64,000 nucleotides of DNA, taken from positions 3,333,501 to 3,397,500 of the forward strand of contig NZ_CP108644.1 in assembly GCF_041435495.1 (NCBI RefSeq), read 5' to 3'. Positions 17,763 to 26,832 of this stretch are shown in pieces; positions within the stretch are counted from its first letter, which is position 1, and every line of letters begins with the position of its first letter. The position numbers and the translations under genes were made by a program. The notes beneath the pieces are model-generated. The model was not told where the DNA came from. It saw only the letters and a list, made by a program, of their open reading frames with translations, and did no database searches. This DNA is from Streptomyces sp. NBC_01116 (GTDB taxonomy: Bacteria > Actinomycetota > Actinomycetes > Streptomycetales > Streptomycetaceae).

Positions 17763-17966
17763 CCGCCCTGCTCCTTGCCTGTCGGCGCCGAGCTGACGTT
17801 TCGCTTCCTCGTGTCCGAGAAGGTTAGGCGGGTGCCCGGAGTGATTTCAGGGAGCGATGTCGGCACTGACGGACCGGCCCCGGCTGCCCGTCGTCGGCAA
17901 CCACGGCCGGGGTGTCAGTGCCCTCGCGTAGCTTGAGCGCCGTCGCAATCGAACGGAAGGCACACG

Positions 17967-18815
17967 GTGAAGGCGTACGAACTGGGGTTCGGGGAATCCG
18001 CGGACGAGCTGACGCTCCTTCCCGGCAAGACCATCGAGACCGATCTGCCCGATGCCCGCGTCGCCGGGTGGTGCGGCGGTCGTGCGCCCGGCATCGGAAC
18101 GGCCGCGTGGCCCCGGAGCCCCGTCACCGGACTGCCGATGATTCACATCATCACGCTCGAACTGCCGGAGGACTACCGGCGCAAGGGCGAGCACCTGGTG
18201 GCCCTCTCCCTCTTCCAAGCCGACGACCACGTCGCCGCCGCCATCGACGGCGTCGCCGAGCTGCTGGAGGGCACCGCGCCCACCGCCGAGCAGGCCGCGG
18301 ACCCGTTCCTCGCCGCGGTGGCCGCGACGGCCGCGGCACGCCATCCCCAGCAGCGGGACCTGGAAGACCTCATCGGCGGCGCGCACGCGCTCCTGTGGCT
18401 CACCGCCGAGGAGTTCGCCGCGCCCCGTATCGATCCTCCGGCCGACATCCGCCCGGCCGGTCTCGGTGACCACTACAGCCGCGGCCAGAACGCCTGGGAC
18501 GACAGCGCCCCCGAGACCACCGTCTGGCTCGGCGAGCGCGTCGGCGACCCCAACACCGGCATCGCCCCGGCGGAGGACGGCGCGGGCGGCTATGTGGCCG
18601 CCTGGTCCTCCGAGGACGACGAGCGGCTCCAGGAGTTCTGGTCGTCCATCGACGGGACCTCTCACCTGGGCGGAACGATCATGCCCTGCCAGGGGATGCC
18701 CGAGGGGCTGACCCCGTACGTCTTCGAACTGGAGGACGGCGTCGGCGGGTTCAACCTCGGCGGCGGCAACGCGCAGATCGACCTGGAGTCGGACGCCTTC
18801 GACTGGGCGCAGTAG
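17967..18815 (+). CDS. Conserved hypothetical protein
   Basis: A 282-residue acidic cytoplasmic protein starting at GTG 17967 with GGAAGG seven bases upstream. The closing third (HLGGTIMPCQGMPEGLTPYVFELEDG, given here as HLGGTIMPCQGMPEG then YVFELEDG) and NLGGGNAQIDLESDAFDW recall the DUF1963/YwqG family, in which a compact beta-rich protein carries a HxLGG and a dense Asp/Glu C-terminus. The likeness is partial. The N-terminal half (AYELGFGESADELTLLPGK) is not recognised. No signal peptide or membrane helix is present. It stands alone before the penicillin-binding protein gene. Confidence 0.72.
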   Translation: MKAYELGFGESADELTLLPGKTIETDLPDARVAGWCGGRAPGIGTAAWPRSPVTGLPMIHIITLELPEDYRRKGEHLVALSLFQADDHVAAAIDGVAELLEGTAPTAEQAADPFLAAVAATAAARHPQQRDLEDLIGGAHALLWLTAEEFAAPRIDPPADIRPAGLGDHYSRGQNAWDDSAPETTVWLGERVGDPNTGIAPAEDGAGGYVAAWSSEDDERLQEFWSSIDGTSHLGGTIMPCQGMPEGLTPYVFELEDGVGGFNLGGGNAQIDLESDAFDWAQ

Positions 18816-18981
18816 GGCGGGGCCGGCAGGGCGGTCAGCGGGACCTCGGCAGAGAGCGCTTTCCGGCTCAGCATTCCGGTCCGGTAACAACGTCCTCACC
18901 GGCCGCCACAAGCCTTTAGGGTTCCTCACGGTTGCCCCTTGAACGCGTTCTGGGGGCTCTCCTGGGGAGGGGGACTGCGAG

Positions 18982-20619
18982 ATGCGCAGTGGAGCGAAGG
19001 TCGCCGTCATCGGCGGAGCGTTCGTCCTGGTGGCCGGAGGTATCGGCTACGGGGCGTACGGCATGCTCGGGGACACGGGCGGCGGGGACCGCGGTACGCG
19101 GAGCGCGTCCGAGTCGTCGAAGGTGAAGACGGGGCCGCCGAGCGCGGAGGAGATCGCCGAGACGTCGAAGGGCTTCCTCGACGCGTGGGCGGCGGGGGAC
19201 GCGGCCGCCGCGTCCCTCCTCACCAACAACGAGTCGGGATCGGCACCGGTGCTCGCCGCGTACGGCGAGGACGCCCGCATCGGCAAGGTGAAGATCACCC
19301 CGGGCCCGGCCGTCGGCACGAAGGTGCCCTACACGGTCGAGGCCACCGTCTCCTACGACGGGAAGTCCAAGCCCCTGGCGTACGCCTCGGAGTTGACCGT
19401 GGTGCGCGGCCTGACGACGGGCAAGGCCCTGGTCGACTGGGCCCCGACGGTCGTGCACCCGCAGTTGACGGAGGGCGCGACGCTGAGGACGGGCGAGTCC
19501 TCGACGCCGACGATCGAGGCCGTCGACCGCAACGGGACGGTACTGACCAAGGAGAAGTACCCCTCGCTCGGGCCGATCCTGGACACGCTGCGCGAGAAGT
19601 ACGGGGAGAGCGCGGGTGGTTCGCCCGGCATCGAGACGTGGATCGAGCCCGCCGACGAGACCCAGCCGGACGTCAACCTGCTGACCCTGGCCAAGGGCAA
19701 GCCGGGCAGGGTGCAGACGACGATCGACGCGGGCGCGCAGGCGGCGGCGGAGCGGGCGGTGAAGCGGTACGCGGAGTCCTCCGTGGTCGCGGTCAAGCCG
19801 TCCACCGGGGCGATCCGCGCGGTGGCCAACAACCCGGCGACCGGGTTCAACGCGGCGTTGCAGGGAAAGCAGGCGCCCGGCTCCACGCTGAAGATCATGA
19901 CGGCGGCGATGCTGCTGGAGAAGGGCGTGGTCACGGCGAACGGGGCGGCGGAGTGCCCCAAGGAGGCCAGGTACTACACGCGCACGATCCACAACCTGAA
20001 GCACTTCTCGCTGCCGGACGGCTCGACGTTCACGCAGAGCTTCGCCCGGTCGTGCAACACCGCCTTCGTCAAGCTGATCGACGACGTCGACGACGACGCG
20101 GCGCTCGCCAAGGAGGCGCGGGAGGTCTTCGGGATCGGTCTGGACTGGAAGTCCGGTGTCGTCACGACCGACGGCAGCGTTCCGGAGGAAGTGCAGGGTG
20201 AGGCCGCGGCCCAGTACATCGGCCAGGGCACGGTCCAGATGAACGCCCTCAACATGGCCTCCATCACCGCCACCGCCCGCACCGGCACGTTCCGTCAGCC
20301 GGTGATCGTCCCGCAGTCCCTGGACAACCGGCAATTGGCGACGGCCTCGCGCTCGCTGTCGCCGTCCGTCACCCAGCAGCTCACGACGATGATGCGGGCC
20401 ACGGCCGCCTGGGGCACCGGCGCGAAGGCGATGGCCTCGGTCGGCGGGGACAAGGGCGCCAAGACCGGTTCGGCGGAGGTCGACGGGCAGGCGACCTCCA
20501 ACAGCTGGTTCACGGGCTTCAGCGACGACCTCGCGGCCGCGGCGGTCGTCCAGACCGGCGGCCACGGCGGCGACGCGGCGGGCCCGGTCGTCGCGGAGGT
20601 GCTGAAGGCGGGCGGCTGA
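18982..20619 (+). CDS. Penicillin-binding transpeptidase with NTF2-like domain
   Basis: A 545-residue bitopic protein. It has an N-terminal membrane anchor (residues 6-28), a NTF2-like MecA-N-type domain (about 52-155), a linker and a transpeptidase domain with STLK (Ser301, Lys304), SCN (Ser357-Asn359) and KTG near residue 495. It cross-links peptidoglycan outside the membrane. Its position a few genes after pmt matches the tandem PBPs near SCO3156 in S. coelicolor as I recall them. GGGAGGGG precedes the ATG. No partner cell-shape gene is adjacent here. The active-site motifs are intact, so it should bind beta-lactams. Confidence 0.93.
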   Translation: MRSGAKVAVIGGAFVLVAGGIGYGAYGMLGDTGGGDRGTRSASESSKVKTGPPSAEEIAETSKGFLDAWAAGDAAAASLLTNNESGSAPVLAAYGEDARIGKVKITPGPAVGTKVPYTVEATVSYDGKSKPLAYASELTVVRGLTTGKALVDWAPTVVHPQLTEGATLRTGESSTPTIEAVDRNGTVLTKEKYPSLGPILDTLREKYGESAGGSPGIETWIEPADETQPDVNLLTLAKGKPGRVQTTIDAGAQAAAERAVKRYAESSVVAVKPSTGAIRAVANNPATGFNAALQGKQAPGSTLKIMTAAMLLEKGVVTANGAAECPKEARYYTRTIHNLKHFSLPDGSTFTQSFARSCNTAFVKLIDDVDDDAALAKEAREVFGIGLDWKSGVVTTDGSVPEEVQGEAAAQYIGQGTVQMNALNMASITATARTGTFRQPVIVPQSLDNRQLATASRSLSPSVTQQLTTMMRATAAWGTGAKAMASVGGDKGAKTGSAEVDGQATSNSWFTGFSDDLAAAAVVQTGGHGGDAAGPVVAEVLKAGG

Positions 20620-20653
20620 GCCCGGACCGGAGTGCTAGGGTCTTCCGTTCGGA

Positions 20654-21292
20654 TCAGTTCGGGCTCGCGGGGCCCCGACCCGCAGCCCAGTCGCCCCGCC
20701 CCGCCAGCTCCAGCACCAGGGCGGCGATGTTCCACGCGTCGTCGTCGCCCCGGTGGTGACGGCCCTCCATCGGGAGGCCGGCCGCCTCCAGGGCCTGGGC
20801 CATGCCGGGGCGGCGGCGCAGCCCGTACGAAGCGGTGAAGGCGACCTTGGCATTCGTGTGCCGCTGCCCGAAGGGGTACTCCGCACCCGTCGCCCGGCAC
20901 TGGCGCGTGAACTGGTCGCGGTCGTAGTCGCCCCAGCTCGCCCACGGCAGAGACCCCGTACGGTGCTCGGCCGCCAGCACCCGGCACGCCTCGGCGAAGG
21001 GCAGACCGCTGTCCACCTCCGCCTGCGTCAGCCCGGTCAGCTCCGTGCAGAACGGGCTGACCTCCGAGCGTGCGGGCCGGACCAGCAGCCGGTGCTTGGC
21101 GAGCCGTCGGCCCGCGCCCAGGTCGACGACGGTGAGACCGATCTCGATGATCTCGCTGACCTGGCCGGGCGGCGGCTGCCCGTCCCAGCAGGTGGCTTCG
21201 ACGTCGACCACGTTCAGCAGGTGGTCGGTGTGCCGCCTCCGCCCGTCCTGCTCACCGCGCTCGCCCTGTTCGCCCTGCGCCCCGATGCCCAT
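20654..21292 (-). CDS. DEDDh 3'-5' exonuclease
   Basis: A 212-residue RNase-H-fold exonuclease resembling ERI1/KapD. Exo I is VVDVEATCWDG with Asp30 and Glu32; the middle acidic residue is in SWGDYDRDQF; and exo III is HHRGDDDAWN with the His-x4-Asp pair. FCTELTGLTQ is the family segment between them. It likely trims RNA or DNA 3-prime ends with two metal ions. The first 24 residues are Gly/Gln/Arg-rich and low in complexity, so the true start may be later. It is convergent with the penicillin-binding gene, with only 34 bp between stops, and has no operon partner. Confidence 0.87.
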   Translation of the reverse strand: MGIGAQGEQGERGEQDGRRRHTDHLLNVVDVEATCWDGQPPPGQVSEIIEIGLTVVDLGAGRRLAKHRLLVRPARSEVSPFCTELTGLTQAEVDSGLPFAEACRVLAAEHRTGSLPWASWGDYDRDQFTRQCRATGAEYPFGQRHTNAKVAFTASYGLRRRPGMAQALEAAGLPMEGRHHRGDDDAWNIAALVLELAGRGDWAAGRGPASPN

Positions 21293-21323
21293 GGGGCGAG
21301 CGTAGGAGCACCCCCGCCCCGGG

Positions 21324-22529
21324 TCATCCGGGTTTCGGCGCCCCGCTCCCGGAGCGCGCGACGGCGGCGGCCCCGGACGACGCGGCCCCCGGCACCCCCG
21401 GTTCGGGCAGGGTGCGGAAGAGCAGCCAGCTCAGCAGCGGCATCGCCACGAGAGGCGCCAGGGCGGTCCGCAAGGACGTGGCGTCGGCGAGCGCGCCGAT
21501 GGCGGGACTGGCCAGGCCGCCGATGCTGACGGTCAGACCGAGCGTGATCCCGCCGGCGGTGCCGACCCGGGAGGGCAGGTAGTCCTGGCCGAGCGTCACC
21601 TGGAGCGAGAACGGTACGTACAGACCGGCCGAGGCCAGCGCCAGGAACACGAAGACGGCCGGGCCGGGCACCCCCACCACACCCGCGACGGCCGCGGCCG
21701 TGACCAGGTACGACCAGCGCGCGACCGCCACCCGGTCCCACCGGGCGGCCAGGGACCCGCCGAGCACCGCGCCGACCGTGCTGCCGAGGTAGAGCACGAA
21801 CAGGGCCGCGGTCCCCACGGCGATGCCGCCGCCCAGGCGCTGGCGGACGTACAGCGCGATGAAGGTGCTCAGGCCGATGAAGGCGATCGACCGGAAGACC
21901 ACGGCCAGGGACAGCCGCACGAAGGAGGCGACGTCGTCGCTCCCGGCCGGCGGCGACGGAGTACGGGACCCGGCGGCCTGCCGCTGCTGGAGGACGCGCA
22001 CGACCGGCAGGCACAGCGCGGCGCCGACGAGGGCCGGCAGCACGAGCAGCGGCGTCCAGCGCAGCCCTCCGGCGCTCATCACGGCGGCGACCATCAGCGG
22101 GGCGAGCGCGAAGCCGACCGTGCCGCCCGTGGAGAACCAGCCCATCGCCCGGTGACTGCCCCGCGCGGCGATCCGGGCGACGCGGGCGGATTCGGGGTGG
22201 TAGGCGGCCACCCCGATCCCCGACAGCGCGACGAACACCAGGGTGAGCGGGTAGGAGCCGCTGAGGCCGCTCAGCGCGATGCCGAGACCGCCGAGCAGCG
22301 TGCTGACCGGCAGAAGCCACGGCATCGCCCAGCGGTCGGTGAGCACGCCGAACAGCGGCTGCGCCACGGAGGACAGCAGCGATGCGGCCAGCACGATGCC
22401 CGAGGCGACCGCGAGGGAGTAGGAGCGCTCGGCGATGAAGAACGGCACCAGGGCCGCGACGGAGCCCTGGTAGATGTCGACGCAGGCATGACCCGCGGAC
22501 AGCAGGACGATCGGCGTGTTCCTTCGCAT
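21324..22529 (-). CDS. MFS exporter, fosmidomycin-resistance (Fsr) type
   Basis: A 401-residue major-facilitator protein with about twelve membrane segments. The opening IVLLSAGHACVDIYQGSVAALVPFF and QPLFGVLTDRWAMPW closely resemble the Fsr family of drug exporters; YHPESARVARIAARGSHRAMG is the loop 4-5 landmark. Its substrate is unknown. The ATG at 22529 is the first in frame; the open frame upstream runs through the divergent regulator and is a shadow. It is divergent from an AraC regulator with only 51 bp between starts, so regulation by that protein is likely. The C-terminal tail is Gly/Ala/Ser-rich and probably disordered. Confidence 0.88.
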   Translation of the reverse strand: MRRNTPIVLLSAGHACVDIYQGSVAALVPFFIAERSYSLAVASGIVLAASLLSSVAQPLFGVLTDRWAMPWLLPVSTLLGGLGIALSGLSGSYPLTLVFVALSGIGVAAYHPESARVARIAARGSHRAMGWFSTGGTVGFALAPLMVAAVMSAGGLRWTPLLVLPALVGAALCLPVVRVLQQRQAAGSRTPSPPAGSDDVASFVRLSLAVVFRSIAFIGLSTFIALYVRQRLGGGIAVGTAALFVLYLGSTVGAVLGGSLAARWDRVAVARWSYLVTAAAVAGVVGVPGPAVFVFLALASAGLYVPFSLQVTLGQDYLPSRVGTAGGITLGLTVSIGGLASPAIGALADATSLRTALAPLVAMPLLSWLLFRTLPEPGVPGAASSGAAAVARSGSGAPKPG

Positions 22530-22580
22530 CCCGCCATGCTCCGGCCCGGGGCCGCTGTCGCGCTTTCGATAAACTGCCAC

Positions 22581-23360
22581 ATGATGACGAACATCCGCCA
22601 GGCTTCCGTGCCGCAGGCCGCCGTCCGGCACGATCCGGTGGCGCCGACCCGCACCCGGCGGCTGGCGCCCGGCGGCTCGATCGACGCCCACCGGCACGAC
22701 GACCACCAGATCGTCTACGCGGGCCGCGGCGTGCTGACCGTCTCGACCGGTGCGGGGTCCTGGGTCGCCCCGGCCAACCGCGCGATCTGGGTCCCCGCGG
22801 GCGTCGTCCACGCACACCGGGCCTACGGCGAACTCGATCTGCACCTGGTGGGCCTCCCCGTCACCGAGAACCCGCTCGGCCTCGACTCGCCGACCGTGCT
22901 GGCCGTCAGCTCCCTGCTGCGCGAGCTGCTCATCGCCTACACCCGCGACGAGGGCGACGACGACCGCCCCGAGCGGGCCCGCCTGCGCGCCGTGCTCCTC
23001 GACCAGCTCCGGGCATCCGCCCAGCAGCCGCTGCACCTGCCCACGCCCTCCGACCCCCTGCTGCGCGCCCTGTGCGACATCCTCCGGGCCGACCCGGGCG
23101 ACAGCCGTACGCTCGCCGAACTCGGCCGCCGGGTCGGGGCGAGCGACCGGACCCTGTCCCGGCTGTTCCGCGGCGACCTCGGCATGACCTTCCCGCAGTG
23201 GCGCACCCAGCTCCGTCTCCACCACGCCCTGATCCTCCTGACCGGTCGGACGCCGGTCACCGCGGTGGCGCATCAGTGCGGCTGGTCGTCCACCAGCGCC
23301 TTCATCGAGGTGTTCCGCCGCACGTTCGGCCACACCCCGGGCTCCCACCGGACAGAGTGA
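22581..23360 (+). CDS. AraC family transcriptional regulator
   Basis: A 259-residue regulator. An N-terminal cupin domain (about 25-100) contains DAHRHDDHQIVYAGRG and the typical WVPAGVVHAHRA. The C-terminal AraC DNA-binding domain holds two helix-turn-helix units: TLAELGRRVGASDRTLSRLFR and the second ending VAHQCGWSSTSAFIEVFRRTFGHTP. The layout matches NimR/YdeO-like local regulators that control a divergent MFS exporter. It starts at the first of two tandem ATGs at 22581, 51 bp from the exporter start. A small molecule sensed by the cupin may be the exporter substrate. Confidence 0.92.
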   Translation: MMTNIRQASVPQAAVRHDPVAPTRTRRLAPGGSIDAHRHDDHQIVYAGRGVLTVSTGAGSWVAPANRAIWVPAGVVHAHRAYGELDLHLVGLPVTENPLGLDSPTVLAVSSLLRELLIAYTRDEGDDDRPERARLRAVLLDQLRASAQQPLHLPTPSDPLLRALCDILRADPGDSRTLAELGRRVGASDRTLSRLFRGDLGMTFPQWRTQLRLHHALILLTGRTPVTAVAHQCGWSSTSAFIEVFRRTFGHTPGSHRTE

Positions 23361-23415
23361 GGCCGCCTCGCGCCCACCACCCGGAACCCCCTCGCATGCA
23401 TACTGCACCGACCGC

Positions 23416-23421
23416 TAGCGT
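23416..23421 (+). promoter_or_regulatory. Predicted -10 element of the YbaK-family gene (leaderless)
   Basis: TAGCGT ends six bases before the ATG at 23428, with no ribosome-binding site in the gap. Confidence 0.4.
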
Positions 23422-23427
23422 GCTGCC

Positions 23428-23949
23428 ATGAGCACTCCCGAACCCTCCGAAACGATGCCCGCCGCCGCCCCCGTCCCGCCCGCCCACCCCCGGTTCGCCG
23501 AGGCGCTGGCCGAGCTGGGCCTCCAGGTCGAGGTGCGCCGCTTCCCCGACGCGACCCGTACGGCGGCGGAGGCCGCGGCGGCGATCGGCTGCTCGCTGAG
23601 CGAGATCGTCAAGTCGCTGGTCTTCACGGCGGACGGCGTGCCGGTGCTGGTCCTCATGGACGGGTCCTCGCGGGTGGACGTCGAGCTGGTACGGCGTGAG
23701 CTGGGCGCGCAGAAGGTCAAGCGGGCGGACGCGGATCTGGTCCGGGAGACCACGGGCTACGCGATCGGCGGCGTACCGCCCTTCGGCCACGCCACCAGGA
23801 CCCGCGTCCTGGCCGACCGGCGCCTCCTGGACCACGCGGTGGTGTGGGCGGCGGCGGGCACCCCGCACACGGTGTTCCCGCTGGACCCGAAAACGCTGAT
23901 CGCCCACGCGGGCGCGACGGTCGCGGATGTGCGCGAGCCCGCCAAGTGA
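23428..23949 (+). CDS. YbaK/EbsC family aminoacyl-tRNA deacylase
   Basis: A 173-residue protein of the YbaK/ProX editing family, which removes wrongly attached amino acids from tRNA. Family marks are EIVKSLVFTADGVPVLVLMDGSSRVD (in two parts: EIVKSLVF and LVLMDGSSRVD), the lysine in LGAQKVKRADAD, and the GYAIGGVPPFGHATR loop that shapes the active site. The first 25 residues are Pro/Ala-rich. It is translationally coupled to the downstream EamA transporter by a GTGA overlap; this pair is common in actinobacteria, though the functional link is unclear. Confidence 0.92.
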   Translation: MSTPEPSETMPAAAPVPPAHPRFAEALAELGLQVEVRRFPDATRTAAEAAAAIGCSLSEIVKSLVFTADGVPVLVLMDGSSRVDVELVRRELGAQKVKRADADLVRETTGYAIGGVPPFGHATRTRVLADRRLLDHAVVWAAAGTPHTVFPLDPKTLIAHAGATVADVREPAK

Positions 23950-24797
23950 CCCCGCTGGTCGCCCTCGCGGTCCTCATAGCCGCCGTCACGCACGCCAGCT
24001 GGAACGCCATCGCCCACGCGATCAAGGACCAGCTGATCTCGTTCACGCTGATCTCCGGCGGCGGCCTGCTGATCGGCGCGGCGATGGCCCTCTTGGTCCC
24101 GTTCCCGGCGGCGGAGGCCTGGCCGTACCTGGTGGTGTCGGCCGCCCTGCACGTGCTGTACATGCTGCTGCTGATGCGCTCGTTCACGCTCGGCGACTTC
24201 GGGCAGATGTACCCGATCGCCCGGGGGACGGCCCCGCTGGTGGTGACGGTCCTGGCGGCGGTGTTCGTCGGCGAGCGCCCGGACGCCTGGGCCACGGCGG
24301 GCGTCGCGGTGGCCTCGGCCGGGCTGGTCGGGCTGGCGCTGTGGGGCATCCGGGGCTCCGGCAAGCGCCCGCACTGGCCGGCGATCGTGGCGGCCCTCGG
24401 CACGGGCCTGGCGATCGCCGGGTACACCACGGTCGACGGCGTCGGCGTACGCGCCTCGGACACCCCGCTGGGCTACATCGCCTGGCTGATGATCCTGGAG
24501 GGCCTGGCGATCCCGGCGTACGCGTACTACCGCCGCCGTAGCGAACTGGTCGCTCAGCTCAAGCCGTTCGCCGTACGGGGCCTGCTCGGCGCGGCCCTGT
24601 CGGTGATCGCGTACGGGCTGGTCCTCTGGGCCCAGACGAGGGCCCCGCTCGCCCCGATCGCGGCGCTGCGCGAGTCGTCGATCATCGTGGGCGCGGCGAT
24701 CGGCACGCTGTTCTTCAAGGAGCGCTTCGGGGCCCCGAGGATCGCGGCGGCGGGGCTGATGGTGGTGGGCATCGGCTTGATGCTGCACACGAGTTGA
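23946..24797 (+). CDS. EamA/DMT family transporter
   Basis: A 283-residue membrane protein with ten hydrophobic segments in two EamA repeats, starting at GTG 23946 within the stop of the previous gene. Segments such as HASWNAIAHAIKD, YPIARGTAPLVVTVLAAVF and the second-repeat counterpart ALRESSIIVGAAIGTLFFKERFG are typical of drug/metabolite transporters. The substrate is unknown, and export of an amino acid or small metabolite is the usual role. Coupling to a tRNA-editing enzyme suggests, weakly, a non-protein amino acid. An imperfect hairpin follows at 24799. Confidence 0.88.
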   Translation: MTPLVALAVLIAAVTHASWNAIAHAIKDQLISFTLISGGGLLIGAAMALLVPFPAAEAWPYLVVSAALHVLYMLLLMRSFTLGDFGQMYPIARGTAPLVVTVLAAVFVGERPDAWATAGVAVASAGLVGLALWGIRGSGKRPHWPAIVAALGTGLAIAGYTTVDGVGVRASDTPLGYIAWLMILEGLAIPAYAYYRRRSELVAQLKPFAVRGLLGAALSVIAYGLVLWAQTRAPLAPIAALRESSIIVGAAIGTLFFKERFGAPRIAAAGLMVVGIGLMLHTS

Positions 24798-24798
24798 G

Positions 24799-24833
24799 GC
24801 CCCCCGCCCCGCGTGACGGTCGGGGCGAGGGGC
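24799..24833. terminator. Terminator-like hairpin between convergent genes
   Basis: A 13-bp stem with one mismatch (24799-24811 with 24821-24833) around a 9-base loop lies just after the EamA stop and 22 bp before the AGCS stop on the other strand, so it may serve both. Confidence 0.65.
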
Positions 24834-24854
24834 ATCGGTCGTAAGTGGTCGGGC

Positions 24855-26396
24855 TCAGACGGTCGCCTTGGACGGCTCGTCGTCCTTGTCCCCGTCGTCG
24901 CCGTCCGTTCCGCCGGCCTGCCGGGTGCGGACGTATGCGAGGAAGGTGTTCAGCTCGCGCTTGACGACGGGCGCGAGGAGGTAGAGGCCGATGATGTTGA
25001 CGACGGCCAGGGAGAAGAGCACCGCGTCGGCCAGGTCGATGAGGGTCTGGAGGGTGAGCAGCGACCCGGAGACGGCGAGCAGGGTGTAGAGGGACTTGAA
25101 GACGGTCTCGCTGGTGCGGCTGCGGCCGAAGAGGTACGTCCAGGCCTTGAGTCCGTAGTAGCCCCAGGTGAGCACCGTGGAAATCGCGAAGAGCAGCACG
25201 GCGACGGTCAGGACGTACGGGAACCAGGGCAGCACGGTCTCGAAGGCGTCCGAGGTGATCGTCACGCCGCCGATCGACTCACCGTCGCGCGCCTCGCCCC
25301 AGCTCGCCGGGTTGGCGATGACGATGGTCAGCGCGGTCATGGTGCAGATGACGACCGTGTCGATGAACGGCTCCAGCAGGGCGACCAGGCCCTCGCTGGC
25401 GGGGTGCCTGGTCTTGACCGCCGAGTGGGCGATCGGCGCGGAGCCGAGGCCGGCCTCGTTGGAGAACGCGGCGCGCTGGAAGCCGATGATCAGTGCGCCG
25501 AGCACACCGCCCGCGACGCCCTCGGGGTTGAACGCGCCTTCGATGATCGTGCCGAACGCGGCGGGCACGGCGGTGACGTTGACGAGGATGACGACGAGGC
25601 AGGCGGCGATGTAGATCCCGGCCATCGCGGGGATGAGCCGGCTGGTGACCGAGGCGATGGAGCGGATGCCGCCGAGCAGCACGATGCCGACGAGGGCGGC
25701 GACGAGGACGCCGAAGAAGAGCGCCCCGGCGGAGGAGCCCATCGCCCCGTCCTCGCCGCCGGTGACGGAGACGAGCTGGGCGTAGGACTGGTTGACCTGG
25801 AAGAGGTTTCCGCCGAAGAGCCCGAAGAACAGGATCATGATCGAGGCGAGGACGGCGAGGACCTTGCCGAAGGTCCTGCCGTTCTTCCCGAAGCGTTCGC
25901 CGAGCCCCTTGGGCAGGTAGTGCATCGGTCCGCCGGAGACCGTGCCGTCGGCGTGGACCTCGCGGTACTTCACGCCGAGGGTCACCTCGACGAACTTGGT
26001 GGCCATGCCGAGGAGACCGCAGAGGATCATCCAGAACGTGGCACCGGCACCGCCGATGGAGACGGCGACGGCCACACCGGCGATGTTGCCGAGGCCGACC
26101 GTGCCGGAGACGGCGGCGGTCAGCGCCTGGAAGTGGTTGACCTCGCCCGCCGAGTCCTTGTCGTCGTACTTGCCGCGCACCACATCGATGGCGAGGCGGA
26201 ACTTGCGCACCTGGACGAATCCGAACCAGCCGGTGAAGACGAGGCCCGCCACCACCAGCCAGGCGACGATGAGCGGGAGATCCGTCCCGCCGACGGGGAC
26301 GGCGTAGAAGACGATCTCGCCGAGCCATTCGGCTATCGGTTCGAAGAACCCGCTGACGGCTTCGTCGACGTTCTCGGTTATGGATTCGAGTGACAC
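24855..26396 (-). CDS. Alanine/glycine:cation symporter (AGCS family)
   Basis: A 513-residue sodium-coupled amino-acid transporter with about eleven membrane segments. Landmarks are AVSGTVGLGNIAGVAVA (the conserved Gly-rich helix), GGPMHYLPKGLGERFGK, and AAFSNEAGLGSAPIAHS. The C-terminus is a highly acidic tail (GTDGDDGDKDDEPSK). GTG 26396 is chosen because GAGG lies eight bases upstream and it begins the family-typical SLESITENVDEAVSGFF; the frame remains open 43 codons further upstream with non-conserved sequence. It is monocistronic, with a long upstream region that probably carries its regulation. Confidence 0.92.
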   Translation of the reverse strand: MSLESITENVDEAVSGFFEPIAEWLGEIVFYAVPVGGTDLPLIVAWLVVAGLVFTGWFGFVQVRKFRLAIDVVRGKYDDKDSAGEVNHFQALTAAVSGTVGLGNIAGVAVAVSIGGAGATFWMILCGLLGMATKFVEVTLGVKYREVHADGTVSGGPMHYLPKGLGERFGKNGRTFGKVLAVLASIMILFFGLFGGNLFQVNQSYAQLVSVTGGEDGAMGSSAGALFFGVLVAALVGIVLLGGIRSIASVTSRLIPAMAGIYIAACLVVILVNVTAVPAAFGTIIEGAFNPEGVAGGVLGALIIGFQRAAFSNEAGLGSAPIAHSAVKTRHPASEGLVALLEPFIDTVVICTMTALTIVIANPASWGEARDGESIGGVTITSDAFETVLPWFPYVLTVAVLLFAISTVLTWGYYGLKAWTYLFGRSRTSETVFKSLYTLLAVSGSLLTLQTLIDLADAVLFSLAVVNIIGLYLLAPVVKRELNTFLAYVRTRQAGGTDGDDGDKDDEPSKATV

Positions 26397-26832
26397 GTTG
26401 GCTACCTCGATGACGCGGGAACGGCGGACAGGTGGGGTGTCTTCGCCGTTCGGTGTGCGATGGGGGGACGTATCTGGAGGGTTGAGCGAACGCCGTTGTC
26501 CGGTCGGCGATTCGGCGTGTCCCATGGAGTGGACGACGGCGACGATCGCTCCGGCCTGTCACCGGGGCGGTCCCGGCACTGCGCTTCGGCGGGGTTTCCG
26601 CCTATGAAGTTGGGCATTTGCACCATGCCCTTTGCCTGATCTTTAGTGATGCAGGTCACTTCCCTGGAGTGCGCGTGCGAACGTACCGGGCGGGTGACGT
26701 CATCGTTATACGGAACCGCAGTTACGTTTATCGGACACCTATCGGCAGGTCGGAGGGGGTATCGCCTCCGGTCGGAGGGAGTGTTCCACCTCGCTTACCC
26801 CGCCGGTCGCCGCGTAGACAGACCGGCGCGGC
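26397..26832. other. Intergenic region upstream of the AGCS gene
   Basis: This 436-bp stretch has no gene I can support. The part from 26600 to 26740 is A/T-rich for this genome, and similar short motifs CGTTATACGG (26704-26713) and CGTTTATCGG (26727-26736) occur 23 bp apart, possibly binding sites. I compared it by eye with glycine, cobalamin, TPP, SAM and c-di-AMP riboswitch cores and found no match. Confidence 0.55.

Noticed and set aside
26397..26832. Riboswitch upstream of the AGCS transporter
   Set aside because: I compared the region by eye with glycine, TPP, cobalamin, SAM and c-di-AMP riboswitch cores and found no match.
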